Assembly: GCA_046758005.1 (NCBI GenBank)
Contig: JBHHZJ010000044.1
Coordinates: 1-28,546 of the forward strand
DNA from: JBHHZJ01 sp046758005
Lineage (GTDB): Bacteria > Pseudomonadota > Alphaproteobacteria > Kiloniellales > J153
Reading direction: 5' to 3'
Length of the DNA: 28,546 nucleotides
Each line of letters begins with the position of its first letter. The first letter of the stretch is position 1. Positions 13,709-21,870 of the stretch are shown piece by piece. Under the pieces are notes generated by a model. It was not told where the DNA came from and did not search any database. It worked only from the letters and a program-made list of their open reading frames with translations. The position numbers and the translations under genes are program-made.

Positions 13709-15466
13709 TTACCGGCGGGCGGCCCGCCTCGGCTCCAGCCGAACGACCGAGGCGGACAGGGCGTGCCGGGCGCCGGTGCGTGTGCGGAAAAAGCGCGCGG
13801 TCGGGCCGCCGGCGGAAAGGACGGCGGCCGGCGACCCCGCCTCGAGCAGGCGCCCGCCTTCCAAATACCAGACCGCATCCGCCACGCGCACCCGTTCGAG
13901 GTCATGGGTGGCCATCAGCGTCGTGCAGCGGCGCAGCTCGAGCATGCGGTCGAGCGCGGCGCGCCCGGCCGGGTCCAGGCCGCGGTCCGGGTCGTCGAGC
14001 AGCAGCACCGCGGGACCGCCGAGCATCGCGCGCGCCAGGGCCAGGCGCTGGCGCAGGCCGTGGGGGATGTCGGCGCTCTGTTCGGTCACCCGCGTCGCCA
14101 GGCCGTCGGGCAGCCGCGCGAGGTCCTCGTCCAGGCCGCACAGCCGGCAGGTTTCCGCGAGGTCCTCCGCCGTCACGCCGCCGGCCCGGTAGGTCAGATT
14201 GCGCCGGATGGAGCCCTTGAGCAAAGGCAGGTCGCCGGAGGCCATGCCGAGGCGGCGGGCGTAGCTCTCGGCGTCGAAAGACAGGACGTCGACGCCATCG
14301 AACAGGATTCGCCCGCCGTCCAGGCGCAAGAGACGCCCCGCCGCCGCTAGGAGGGAGGATTTGCCCGCCCCGCTGGGGCCGACGACGGCGACCAGCGACC
14401 TGGGCTCGGCCACGGCGGTCACGCCCGCCAGCGCGCCCTCGACCGTCACGTCCTCGAAGGCAAGCCTTCCGGCGACGGGCTCTGCGGGCCGCCTTCTTCC
14501 GGCCCTGCGCCGGCGCGGCGGGCCGGCCAGCACCTGGCGCAGCTTGCCGGCCGCCACCTGGTAGTTCTTCCAGTATTCGAACACCCGGCCGAGGGCGCGC
14601 ACCTGGGGCGCCAGGGCGCCGAGGACCGCCAGGGCGGCGAGCATCGTGCCGTGCGCGCTTTCTCCGCCCGCAAGCCGCATCCCGCCGACGACGAGGACGA
14701 CGAGCGTGGCGCAGCCGAGCGCGGCCTCCGGCACCACGCGGACCATGCCGGCCAGGCGGGCGCGCGCGACGGCGGCGCGGGCCAGGGCCCGGCTGTGCCG
14801 GGCCAGCAGACGCCGCTCCCGGCGCGCCCGCCCGGACAGTTGCACGACCGCCAGCGCCCGGAGCCGGTCGGCGACCTGCGAGGCGAGCCCGGCGCGCCGG
14901 CGCCGGGCGTGGCGGATGCGGCCCCGCAAGGGCCGGCCCAGGGCCAGCGCGGCGGCGACGGCGGCCAGCGTAACGCCCGCGACGGCCAGGCCGATCAGCG
15001 GGTCGATGACGGCGAGCGCGATCAACCCGCCGGCGGCGGCGAGCGAGGCCACGATGAGGCGGGCGAGGCCGTCGCTGATCCATTGCCGGACCGCGGTCAG
15101 GTCGGTGACGAAGCGCAGCATCGTGGAGCCCAGCCCGCGCCGCGTCATGGTCAGCACCGGGCCGGCGGTCACGGCGTCGAACAGGCGCAGCCGGATGCGC
15201 GTCACGTAGTCCTCGCCGAGACGCACGGCGTCCGCACGCTCGACGACGCGCAGGACGGCGTTCAGGGCAATGGCCGCCGCCAGCAGGCCCATCACCGAAG
15301 CGAAGCGCCAATCGAGCGGCGCCGGCGACCCGGCAGCCGCCTGCGCGAACGCGCCGCGCACCAGCAGGGCGATGCCGATGGCGGTCGCCGCCTGCGCGAG
15401 CCCGTTGGCGACGAGGCGCGCGAACAGGCGGCGGCGGCGTTCGTGCAGGAGGCGCGGCAGCTTCAT
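13709..15466 (-). CDS. ABC exporter half-transporter (membrane and ATPase domains fused), degenerate motifs
   Basis: A 585-residue protein with an N-terminal membrane domain (about six helices, residues 15-300) and a C-terminal ATP-binding domain (about 335-555), the layout of type IV exporters such as CydC- or MsbA-like proteins that work as dimers. Walker A is intact (GPSGAGKS, 363-370), as is the H-loop His521 (MATHD). Several other motifs deviate: the Q-loop region reads GMASGDLPLLKGS with no glutamine, the LSGGQ signature is replaced by DIPHGLRQR, and the Walker B ends LLLDDPD with Asp492 where the catalytic Glu normally is. Substrate is unknown. It starts inside the stop of the P-loop gene (ATGA overlap at 15463-15466), so the two are probably made together. 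Confidence 0.85.
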   Translation of the reverse strand: MKLPRLLHERRRRLFARLVANGLAQAATAIGIALLVRGAFAQAAAGSPAPLDWRFASVMGLLAAAIALNAVLRVVERADAVRLGEDYVTRIRLRLFDAVTAGPVLTMTRRGLGSTMLRFVTDLTAVRQWISDGLARLIVASLAAAGGLIALAVIDPLIGLAVAGVTLAAVAAALALGRPLRGRIRHARRRRAGLASQVADRLRALAVVQLSGRARRERRLLARHSRALARAAVARARLAGMVRVVPEAALGCATLVVLVVGGMRLAGGESAHGTMLAALAVLGALAPQVRALGRVFEYWKNYQVAAGKLRQVLAGPPRRRRAGRRRPAEPVAGRLAFEDVTVEGALAGVTAVAEPRSLVAVVGPSGAGKSSLLAAAGRLLRLDGGRILFDGVDVLSFDAESYARRLGMASGDLPLLKGSIRRNLTYRAGGVTAEDLAETCRLCGLDEDLARLPDGLATRVTEQSADIPHGLRQRLALARAMLGGPAVLLLDDPDRGLDPAGRAALDRMLELRRCTTLMATHDLERVRVADAVWYLEGGRLLEAGSPAAVLSAGGPTARFFRTRTGARHALSASVVRLEPRRAARR

Positions 15467-16602
15467 ACCGCGACCAGGGCCGGGCGCGCCACCAGCCCCG
15501 CAACCAGCCCCTCACCGTCGGGCGCGGCCCGTCGCGCGCGCTCGCGCCGTCGGGCGAACACCGGCTCCCAAACGAGCCGGCCCACCGACGGCTCGCCCAG
15601 CTCGGTCGTCTCCAGGACCGGAATGTCCGCCCAACTCTCCACTTCGCGCATGGCGAGCGGGGAGCGCGTCACCAGGCCGGTGAGCGCGGCCAGCGGCAGA
15701 GATTGCCCCGTCAGCCATTGGGCCCCGGCGACCGCGCCGACCGAATCGGCGGCGACGAAGACGATCGCGTCGATGCTTCTCTGAAACCGTGTGGAGCCGA
15801 GCAGCGCCGCCGTCTCCTTCTGGAACAGCCCGTCGGCCAGTTCCACCACCGCGATGTCCGCGCCGCCCGCGCTCAGGTGGCCCAGGAGGGTGGCGTAGAT
15901 CTCTTCCACCTCGCGCGGGCTGATCATGTAGGTGGAGGCATAGCCGGCGTCGGTGAAATCGAGCACGTCGCGGGCCCCGGCGTCGGCCATCTGCCAGCGG
16001 TCGCCACCGGCCCCGGTGCCGGTGATCTTCGCCGCGCCCACGCGGTATCCGGCGCGCTCCAGGCCCTTGATCAGGTGTGCGGCCGCCGTCGTCTTGCCCG
16101 CATTCATCGACGTGCCGACCACGGCGAGCGTGGGCACACGGTGCGGCGTCGCACGCCGCGGCAGCGCGAAGTCGCGCAGGTTCAAGCGCTGTCCCCGGCG
16201 GTCGCCGATCAGGCCGAGCGGCGTGATCCGGGTCGCGCGCCGCGCCCGGTCGTGGCTCGCGCGCACCGTGCCCGCGACGCCGCCGGCCGCGGCCAGGTGG
16301 CAGGGCGAGAGGTCGTCGCCGACCAGGACCTCGAACTGGTCCGTGGCGTAGCGGTTGCCGTAGCAGACGACGATCTCGTCGCCCGCGAACATCTGCGCCC
16401 GGCGACCGTCGGGCAGTTCGAGCTTGGTATGGTGACCGAGGCGGTCGACCCGGGCGAGCACGAGGTCGCCCGCGTTCGGCTTGATGTCGCCGTCGATCAG
16501 AATGGCCATCGTGTCGCGGGGGACGCGGTGCGTGGTATAGGCTTTCTTAACATTTCGCACCCGCTCCCGGTCGAGGGCGCTCAGGGATTGCATGCTCGTC
16601 AT
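15463..16602 (-). CDS. P-loop NTPase of unknown function, coupled to ABC exporter
   Basis: A 379-residue protein. The N-terminal part (about 32-150) has a beta-rich look (AILIDGDIKPNAGDLVLARV) and matches no family I can name. The C-terminal part begins with a P-loop, VVGTSMNAGKTTAAAHLI (Walker A at 163-172), followed by GAAKITGTGAGGDRWQMADA and VLDFTDAGYASTYM, then a strand with acidic residue AVVELADGLFQKET. This resembles the SIMIBI-class folds of DUF1611 and dethiobiotin-synthetase-like proteins, which use the same lysine-bearing loop, but the resemblance is weak evidence for any reaction. The ATG at 16602 has purine-rich sequence upstream. Its stop overlaps the ABC exporter start by 4 bases, the strongest clue to a shared pathway. 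Confidence 0.7.
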   Translation of the reverse strand: MTSMQSLSALDRERVRNVKKAYTTHRVPRDTMAILIDGDIKPNAGDLVLARVDRLGHHTKLELPDGRRAQMFAGDEIVVCYGNRYATDQFEVLVGDDLSPCHLAAAGGVAGTVRASHDRARRATRITPLGLIGDRRGQRLNLRDFALPRRATPHRVPTLAVVGTSMNAGKTTAAAHLIKGLERAGYRVGAAKITGTGAGGDRWQMADAGARDVLDFTDAGYASTYMISPREVEEIYATLLGHLSAGGADIAVVELADGLFQKETAALLGSTRFQRSIDAIVFVAADSVGAVAGAQWLTGQSLPLAALTGLVTRSPLAMREVESWADIPVLETTELGEPSVGRLVWEPVFARRRERARRAAPDGEGLVAGLVARPALVAV

Positions 16603-17120
16603 GGCTTCGACTCTTCTCCCCTCGCCGTGGGACTGCGCTCCGGCGGCTCACCCCCGTCGAGCTGCCGTCGGGCCTTCGATCGATGGCGCCTTGCGAGCGC
16701 ATGTGACATATACACGCTCCAACCTGAACGGCGCCTGAAGTCCCGGCCCGGCGCCCGCCGCGGCGCAATCCTCGACCGGCACCGAGCATAGAACACGGAT
16801 GGTTACCGGTTTCTTCCCCGGCGTCGCGACGGCGGGCGGCCCGGCCCGGCCGGCCGCGGCTTGCGCCGGGCCATGCGAACCCGGGCGCGGCGCGCCATGG
16901 GCCTTGCAAAACCGGGCCCGGGGCCGGATTTATACTCGAGGTCGAGCGGACCGGGGTCGTGTGGCATCGAGCCGCCGCCACCGCCGCCGCGGCGGCGTTT
17001 GCCGCCGGAGCATTTGAGACAAGATGGACCGAAGCGCTTTCTCCCAGCTTTGGCACGGGCCAGGGCCCGGATTCGGCCCGATTTCGAGTGCGACCCTCGG
17101 CCGCGCCGGCTGATCCCGAC
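16603..17120. other. 518-bp divergent intergenic region
   Basis: It separates the leftward P-loop gene from the rightward hydrolase gene, so promoters for both should lie here. Visible items: a short palindrome ATGTGACAT (16701-16709); TATATG on the minus strand (16712-16707) as a possible -10 for the P-loop gene; and TATACT (16931-16936) with TTGCAA (16904-16909) on the plus strand, spaced 21 bases, which is too long for a confident promoter. An open frame at 16959-17120 joins the hydrolase gene but has many A/T third positions and a GC-repeat stretch, so I treat it as non-coding. Confidence 0.4.
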
Positions 17121-17948
17121 ATGCGCACGCCCACGGAAGGTCACGAAACCAAGCCCGACCGCGGGAGACTCCTGCGCCGGACCGTCGATGGCGGCGGCCA
17201 ACACGCCTACTACCTGTACCGTCCGGCCAAGCCTGCGGGGCGGCCGAAGATCCTGGTCCTGATTCACGGCGTTTCGCGCAACGCGCGCGAACACATGAAG
17301 GTGTTCCAGCCCTACGCGGAGCGGGACGGGGTGACGCTGGTGGCGCCGCTGTTCGACGAGGACCACTTCCGCGGCTACCAGCGCCTGGGGCTGAACCCGC
17401 GGGCCGAGCGCGGCAATCGCGCCGACCTGTCGCTGCACCGGATCCTCGAGGAGATCGGCGCTCCCGCCGGCATGCCGGCGGGGCGGTTCCACCTCTTCGG
17501 CCATTCCGGAGGGGCGCAGTTCGCGCATCGCTACGCCATGGCCTACCCGGAGCACGTGATCCGCTACGCCATCAGCGCGGCGGGCTGGTACACGATGCCC
17601 GACCTGGCGGTCGCCTATCCGCACGGGATGCGGGTCGGCAAAAAGGCGCCGGGGCTGCGCCTCGACATCGAGCGGTTCCTGCGCATTCCGGCCTGCGTCC
17701 TGGTCGGGGCGAACGACGTCGAGCGCGACGCGACCTTCAAGAAATCCGCCTTCCTCGACGCGACTCAGGGCCGGACGCGGATCGAACGGGCCGAGCGCTG
17801 GGTCGGCGCCATGACCACGGCGGCGCGCTGGCGCGGGCTCGACACGCCGTTCGCGCTGCACGTTCTGCCCCGCGCCGGGCACGACTTCACGGAGCTGGCC
17901 AAACAGGGCGCGCTCGCCGAGGTGGTGTTCCGCTGTCTGTTCGATTAG
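17121..17948 (+). CDS. Alpha/beta hydrolase (polyhydroxybutyrate-depolymerase/esterase-like)
   Basis: A 275-residue alpha/beta-hydrolase. The fold markers are visible in order: the oxyanion-side LVLIHGVSRNAREHM, the nucleophile elbow LFGHSGGAQFAHRYAM (G-H-S-G-G), the acid-bearing LVGANDVERD after strand six, and the catalytic histidine in LPRAGHDFTELA. The PHB-depolymerase/esterase-like group hydrolyses carboxylic esters; the actual substrate is unknown. No signal peptide is present with the chosen start, so it would be cytoplasmic. The ATG at 17121 is preferred over GTG 16959 on codon usage, though its ribosome-binding site is weak. The stop TAG lies within a TAGAGCGG repeat. It stands alone on this strand and converges on the M81 gene. 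Confidence 0.82.
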   Translation: MRTPTEGHETKPDRGRLLRRTVDGGGQHAYYLYRPAKPAGRPKILVLIHGVSRNAREHMKVFQPYAERDGVTLVAPLFDEDHFRGYQRLGLNPRAERGNRADLSLHRILEEIGAPAGMPAGRFHLFGHSGGAQFAHRYAMAYPEHVIRYAISAAGWYTMPDLAVAYPHGMRVGKKAPGLRLDIERFLRIPACVLVGANDVERDATFKKSAFLDATQGRTRIERAERWVGAMTTAARWRGLDTPFALHVLPRAGHDFTELAKQGALAEVVFRCLFD

Positions 17949-18080
17949 AGCGGTTTCAGATTGAATGGAAGCACCCCCCTCACCCTTCGCCCTCTCCCCC
18001 CGCGAGCGGGGGGAGAGGGTTGCGCAGGGTCGGCGCGGCGGCCGCCGCGCCTTACCCGGAGCTGGGTGAGGGGGGCTGAT
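17946..18080. repeat. Compound palindromic element between convergent genes
   Basis: It starts with TAGAGCGGTTTCAGATTG, whose TAG is the hydrolase stop. Then an outer 12-bp inverted repeat, CCCCCCTCACCC (17974-17985) with GGGTGAGGGGGG (18064-18075), encloses two inner hairpins: CCCTCTCCCCCCGC (17990-18003) with its complement 18006-18019, and the perfect 20-bp palindrome at 18032-18051. Together they make a three-way-junction-like structure. Similar CCCTC...GAGGG elements are scattered through alphaproteobacterial genomes, as I recall. It lies where a bidirectional terminator would be needed. Confidence 0.8.
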
Positions 18081-18108
18081 TCCGCATTGCCCGAATTTGC
18101 GCTAGCGA

Positions 18109-19590
18109 CTAGGCGGGGCGCGCGTCGGGGTCGAGCGGGAAGATCGGCCGGCGCACGTTCCTGAACCTCAGCAGCGAATTGTCCGAGGTCGTGACGCCGA
18201 CGCCGTCGCACGCGATCGTCGCCTTGGCCAGCGGGGCGAAGCCGGCGCGGTAGTGGATGCGCGACTTCAGGACCAGATACCGGCAGTGCCGCGGGTCGAT
18301 GCCGACGCTGGTCAAGATGCCGAGGTCCCAGGGCTCGTGGTGCTTGGAGACGACGACGATGCGCACGCCGTCAACCTCGAGTACCGCGGTCGGTCCGGTG
18401 TTCACCTCGACGCCCGTATACATCGGTCCGCGCACGATCCAGCGCCCGTCGCTCAACGTGCGCACCCGTGCGGTCACGCGCAGCGGCGCGCCCTTGAGGC
18501 CGATCGCGGGCATGTCGGTCTTGCCGCCGAGGTCGAGCGTCACTTCGGCGCCGACCCCGGCTGCACTCATGGCCGCGACCGCCGCCGGGTCCCAGACCGC
18601 GGCCACCGCCGCGTCGCGCAGCCCCTGGTCCAGCACCTCCTTGATCACGGCCATGGTGTCCTGGGTGCCGCCCGAGCCCGTGTTGTCCGCGTGGTCGAGC
18701 AGGATGACGGGGCCATCCTCGATCGTCTTGGCGCGCGCGACTGCCGCGTCGAGCGGCTCGCCCCGATAGACGAAGTCGTCGCGCGCCGCCCACGCGGCGG
18801 CCAGCAGCCGGTCGCGCGCGGCCTTCGCCCGCGCGGCCTCGCCGTCGGCCACCACGACGGCGGAGACCCCGGCCTCCGGAATGTCCGCCAGCGGGAAACC
18901 GCCGAACACCGTGGCCGCGAGCGCGCCGGCGCGCTCCTCCACGCGGGTCATCTCCTGCAACGGCCCCATCGGCGCGTCGTCGGCCCCCATGCGCAGGGTC
19001 TGCGCCAACAGCGGCACGCTGCCCCAAGCCATGACCGGCGCCGATTCGCCGGCCAGCGCGCGCAGCAGGATGCGGCCGACCCGCGCGCCCACGTCGTACA
19101 TATCGACGTGCGGATAGGTCTTGTAGCCGATGAGCGCGGTGCAATTCGCCACCATGCGCGCGGTCAGATTGCAGTGCATGTCGCAGGTGACCGCGATCGG
19201 CAGGCCGGGGGCGATCGCGCGCATGCGCTCGAGCAGGCCGCCTTCTCCATCCGGTTCGCCCTCGGCCACCATGGCGCCGTGCAGGTCGAGCATGGCGCCG
19301 TCGAACCGGCCCCGGCTCAGCGCCTCCAGGATGCGGCCGGTGATGTGGGCGTAGGCGTCCGCCCGGACCGGGCCGCTCGGCATCGCCTCGGCCGCGATGG
19401 GCGTGACGACCTCCGCGCCCGCCGCGCGCGCAAGGTCGAGGTAGGCGGCGAGCGGCTGGTTGGTCCCGGCGCAGGCCGAGGCGACCGCTTCGCCCTCGAA
19501 GAGGGCCCAGTCGCGGAAACGCCGCAGGTCCGTGGCAATCGGCGAGAACGTGTTGGTCTCGTGCTTCATCGTGGCGAGCAGCAGGCGCAT
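18109..19590 (-). CDS. M81 family metallopeptidase (MlrC-like)
   Basis: A 493-residue protein of the M81 family, named after microcystinase MlrC, which finishes linearised microcystin degradation. Family hallmarks are present: the N-terminal MKHETNTFSP, LDLHGAMVAEGEPDGEG (about 101-117), VTCDMHCNLTARM (about 134-146), and the glycine-rich LLDHADNTGSGGTQDT in the second domain, with the C-terminal MlrC domain following. Length matches the family. Most M81 members occur in bacteria that have nothing to do with microcystin, next to amino-acid or peptide catabolic genes as here, so a role on a modified peptide or ureido-amino acid is more likely. It is the last gene of the four-gene minus operon, 15 bases after the carbamoylase gene. 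Confidence 0.9.
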   Translation of the reverse strand: MRLLLATMKHETNTFSPIATDLRRFRDWALFEGEAVASACAGTNQPLAAYLDLARAAGAEVVTPIAAEAMPSGPVRADAYAHITGRILEALSRGRFDGAMLDLHGAMVAEGEPDGEGGLLERMRAIAPGLPIAVTCDMHCNLTARMVANCTALIGYKTYPHVDMYDVGARVGRILLRALAGESAPVMAWGSVPLLAQTLRMGADDAPMGPLQEMTRVEERAGALAATVFGGFPLADIPEAGVSAVVVADGEAARAKAARDRLLAAAWAARDDFVYRGEPLDAAVARAKTIEDGPVILLDHADNTGSGGTQDTMAVIKEVLDQGLRDAAVAAVWDPAAVAAMSAAGVGAEVTLDLGGKTDMPAIGLKGAPLRVTARVRTLSDGRWIVRGPMYTGVEVNTGPTAVLEVDGVRIVVVSKHHEPWDLGILTSVGIDPRHCRYLVLKSRIHYRAGFAPLAKATIACDGVGVTTSDNSLLRFRNVRRPIFPLDPDARPA

Positions 19591-19605
19591 GATCTCCGCG
19601 CCCCG

Positions 19606-20604
19606 CTACTCCGCCGCGTCCGCCTTGCCGCGCGCGCCCTGGCGCGCTTCGGCCTCGATGCGCTCGCCCTCCTCCGGCGTGACCGCACCCTTGAGCGCGG
19701 TGATGAGCGTGTAATGCGCCGGCTCGCGGTGACGGGCGAAGTTGAACACGTGCTCCTTGTAGGAACGCCCGAGCTCGAGGTCGCAGGCGGCGGTGAGCAG
19801 CTCGTCGCCTTCGGTGACCGCCCGGGCCACGGTCTGCCCGCTCGGCGCGACGATCTGCGAGCCCGCGATCTGGTGCACGCCTTCCTCGATTCCGCTCTTG
19901 GCGACGCCGACCACCCAGGTTCCGTTCTGGTAGGCGCCGGCCTGCATCGACAGCGTGTTGTGATGCCAGCCGAGCGCGTCGTGCTCCGGCGTCGGCGGAT
20001 GGTGCACCGGCGTGTTGTAGCCGAGCAGGACCATCTCCACGCCCTGCAGGCCCATGACCCGGTAGGTTTCGGGCCAGCGGCGGTCGTTGCAGATGCACAT
20101 GCCGAGCGAACCGCCGAAGGCGCGGAACACGCGGAACCCGAGGTCGCCGGGCTCGAAATAGCGTTTCTCCAGGTGCTGGAAGGCGCGCCAGGGCTCGTGC
20201 TCGGCATGGCCGGGCAGGTGGATCTTGCGGTACTTGCCGACGATCCGGCCGGTCTTGTCGACCAGGACCGCGGTGTTGAAGCGGCGCTTGCGAGCCGGCT
20301 GCGATACCAGCTCCGCGTAGCCCAGGCAGAAGCCGAGGCCCAGGCGCCGGGCCTCGGCGAACAGCGGCCGCGTCTCGGGGCCGGGCATCTGCGCTTCGAA
20401 GTAGGAGTCGAGCTCCGTTTCGTCCTCGATCCACCAGCGCGGGAAGAAGGTGGTCAGCGTCAGCTCCGGGAACACCACCAGGTCCGCGCCGCGGCGCGCC
20501 GCCTCGCGCAGGTGCGCGATCAGCCGCTCGACCACCTGGGCGCGGGTTTCGTCCTTGGCGATCGGGCCCATCTGGGCCGCGGCGACGTTGACGATCCGTG
20601 GCAT
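19606..20604 (-). CDS. N-carbamoyl-D-amino-acid hydrolase (nitrilase superfamily)
   Basis: A 332-residue carbon-nitrogen hydrolase that converts N-carbamoyl-D-amino acids to D-amino acids, CO2 and ammonia. The catalytic triad falls exactly where it does in the Agrobacterium D-carbamoylase: Glu47 (FPELTLTTFFPRW), Lys127 (GKYRKIHLPGH) and Cys172 (GMCICNDRRWPE). The long shared blocks FQHLEKRYFEPGDLGF and LSMQAGAYQNGTW also match that enzyme as remembered. The ATG at 20604 has GGGAGGAG seven bases upstream; the longer frame to 20628 is unlikely. It starts 16 bases after the M20 gene, so the carbamoylases are co-expressed. D-carbamoylases normally act in hydantoin use, but no hydantoinase is present in this window. 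Confidence 0.92.
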   Translation of the reverse strand: MPRIVNVAAAQMGPIAKDETRAQVVERLIAHLREAARRGADLVVFPELTLTTFFPRWWIEDETELDSYFEAQMPGPETRPLFAEARRLGLGFCLGYAELVSQPARKRRFNTAVLVDKTGRIVGKYRKIHLPGHAEHEPWRAFQHLEKRYFEPGDLGFRVFRAFGGSLGMCICNDRRWPETYRVMGLQGVEMVLLGYNTPVHHPPTPEHDALGWHHNTLSMQAGAYQNGTWVVGVAKSGIEEGVHQIAGSQIVAPSGQTVARAVTEGDELLTAACDLELGRSYKEHVFNFARHREPAHYTLITALKGAVTPEEGERIEAEARQGARGKADAAE

Positions 20605-20620
20605 CGTGCGTCTCCTCCCT

Positions 20621-21865
20621 TCACTCATCCGACGACGCCAAGGCGAGCAGCATCTGCAACAGCACGTTGCCGCCCGCCTCGATGTCTTTGGGCTTGGTGT
20701 ATTCCTCGACGTTATGGCTGATGCCGCCGACCGAGGGCGTGAAGATCATCGCCGTCGGGCAGACGCGCGCCAGCATCTGGGCGTCGTGCCCGGCGCCGGA
20801 GGGCATGCGCTTGACGCGGTGGCCGAGCGCGCCGGCCACGCCCTCGATCAAGGCGATCGTGTCGGGGTCGAACGACACCGGCTCGAAGCGCGCGAGGCGC
20901 CGGTGCGCGGCCTCGACGCCTTCGGCGCGCGCGGTTTCGGCGACGAAGGCGTGCACGCGCCGCTCGGCCTCGCGCAGGGCTTCCTCGTCCGTGTTGCGCA
21001 GGTCGACGCTGAGGCGCGCCCGGTTCGGGATCACGTTGACCAGGTTGGGCGAGAACTCGATGGCGCCCACGGTCGCCACCTGGTCGCCGCCCAGCTCGCC
21101 GGCCAGGCGGCGCACGAACGCGACCAACGCGCCGGCGACGTAGCCGGCGTCGCGCCGCAGGCGCATGGGCGTGGTCCCGGCGTGGTTGGCGACGCCGCTC
21201 AGCGTGAACTCGGTCCAGGAGATGCCCTGCACGCCCTCGACCGCGCCGATGGTGATTCCCTCGCTTTCGAGCAGCGGGCCCTGCTCGACGTGCAGTTCGA
21301 CGAACGCGTGCACCCGCGGGGCGCCGCACGGGGCCTGGCCGGCGTAGCCGATGCGGTCGAGCTCGGCCCCGACGGTGGCCCCGTCGATGCCCTCGGTCGC
21401 GCGCGCCCGCTCGACGCTCATGGCGCCGATGTAGACGAGGCTGCCCATCATGTCCGGCTGGAAGCGCGACCCTTCCTCGTTGGTGAAGAACGCCACCGCG
21501 ATCGGCCGCTCGGTCTCGACGCCGGCGTGGTTCAGGGTCTCGACCACCTCGAGCCCGGCGAGCACGCCGAGGTTGCCGTCGTAGCGCCCGCCCGTGCGCA
21601 CGGTGTCGATGTGCGAGCCGGTCATGACCGGCGCGCCGTCCGAGCGCCCGGGCCGCACGCCGACCACGTTGCCGATCCGATCCACGCTCACCGCCAGCCC
21701 AAGCTCGCGCATCCACGCGAGCACGAGGTCGCGCCCGGCCTTGTCTTCCCGGCTGAGCGCCAGCCGGCAGACGCCGCCGCCCTCGATCGCGCCCACCTCG
21801 GCGAGGCGGGCGATGCGGCCGAGCAGCCGGTCGCGGTCGATGCGCAGGTTGGAGCCGCCCGCCAT
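20621..21865 (-). CDS. M20 family Zn-dependent hydrolase, N-carbamoyl-L-amino-acid hydrolase/allantoate-amidohydrolase type
   Basis: A 414-residue binuclear-metal amidohydrolase. Metal ligands are visible: His85 (GSHIDTVRTGG), Asp96 (GRYDGNLGVLAG), Glu130/131 (FFTNEEGSRF), His192 (ELHVEQGP) and His384 (GISHNVEEYT). The dimerisation-domain block GVANHAGTTPMRLRRDA is the usual one for L-carbamoylases and ureidoglycolate/allantoate enzymes, which remove N-carbamoyl or ureido groups. Exact substrate cannot be read from sequence. The GTG at 21874, three codons earlier, overlaps the stop of the ammonia-lyase gene by 4 bases (GTGA) and is an alternative start; either way the two genes are coupled. 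Confidence 0.92.
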   Translation of the reverse strand: MAGGSNLRIDRDRLLGRIARLAEVGAIEGGGVCRLALSREDKAGRDLVLAWMRELGLAVSVDRIGNVVGVRPGRSDGAPVMTGSHIDTVRTGGRYDGNLGVLAGLEVVETLNHAGVETERPIAVAFFTNEEGSRFQPDMMGSLVYIGAMSVERARATEGIDGATVGAELDRIGYAGQAPCGAPRVHAFVELHVEQGPLLESEGITIGAVEGVQGISWTEFTLSGVANHAGTTPMRLRRDAGYVAGALVAFVRRLAGELGGDQVATVGAIEFSPNLVNVIPNRARLSVDLRNTDEEALREAERRVHAFVAETARAEGVEAAHRRLARFEPVSFDPDTIALIEGVAGALGHRVKRMPSGAGHDAQMLARVCPTAMIFTPSVGGISHNVEEYTKPKDIEAGGNVLLQMLLALASSDE

Positions 21866-21870
21866 GGCGC

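Noticed and set aside
16959..17120. N-terminal extension of the alpha/beta hydrolase from GTG 16959, which looks slightly like a signal peptide
   Set aside because: Many third codon positions are A or T, the alanine run comes from a GCC/GCG repeat, and the recognisable protein begins near ATG 17121. Kept only as an alternative.
18253..20721. An 822-codon plus-strand open frame opposite the M81 and D-carbamoylase genes
   Set aside because: Its product is Arg/His/Gly-rich with no recognisable domain. The opposite strand encodes two well-conserved enzymes with intact catalytic residues.
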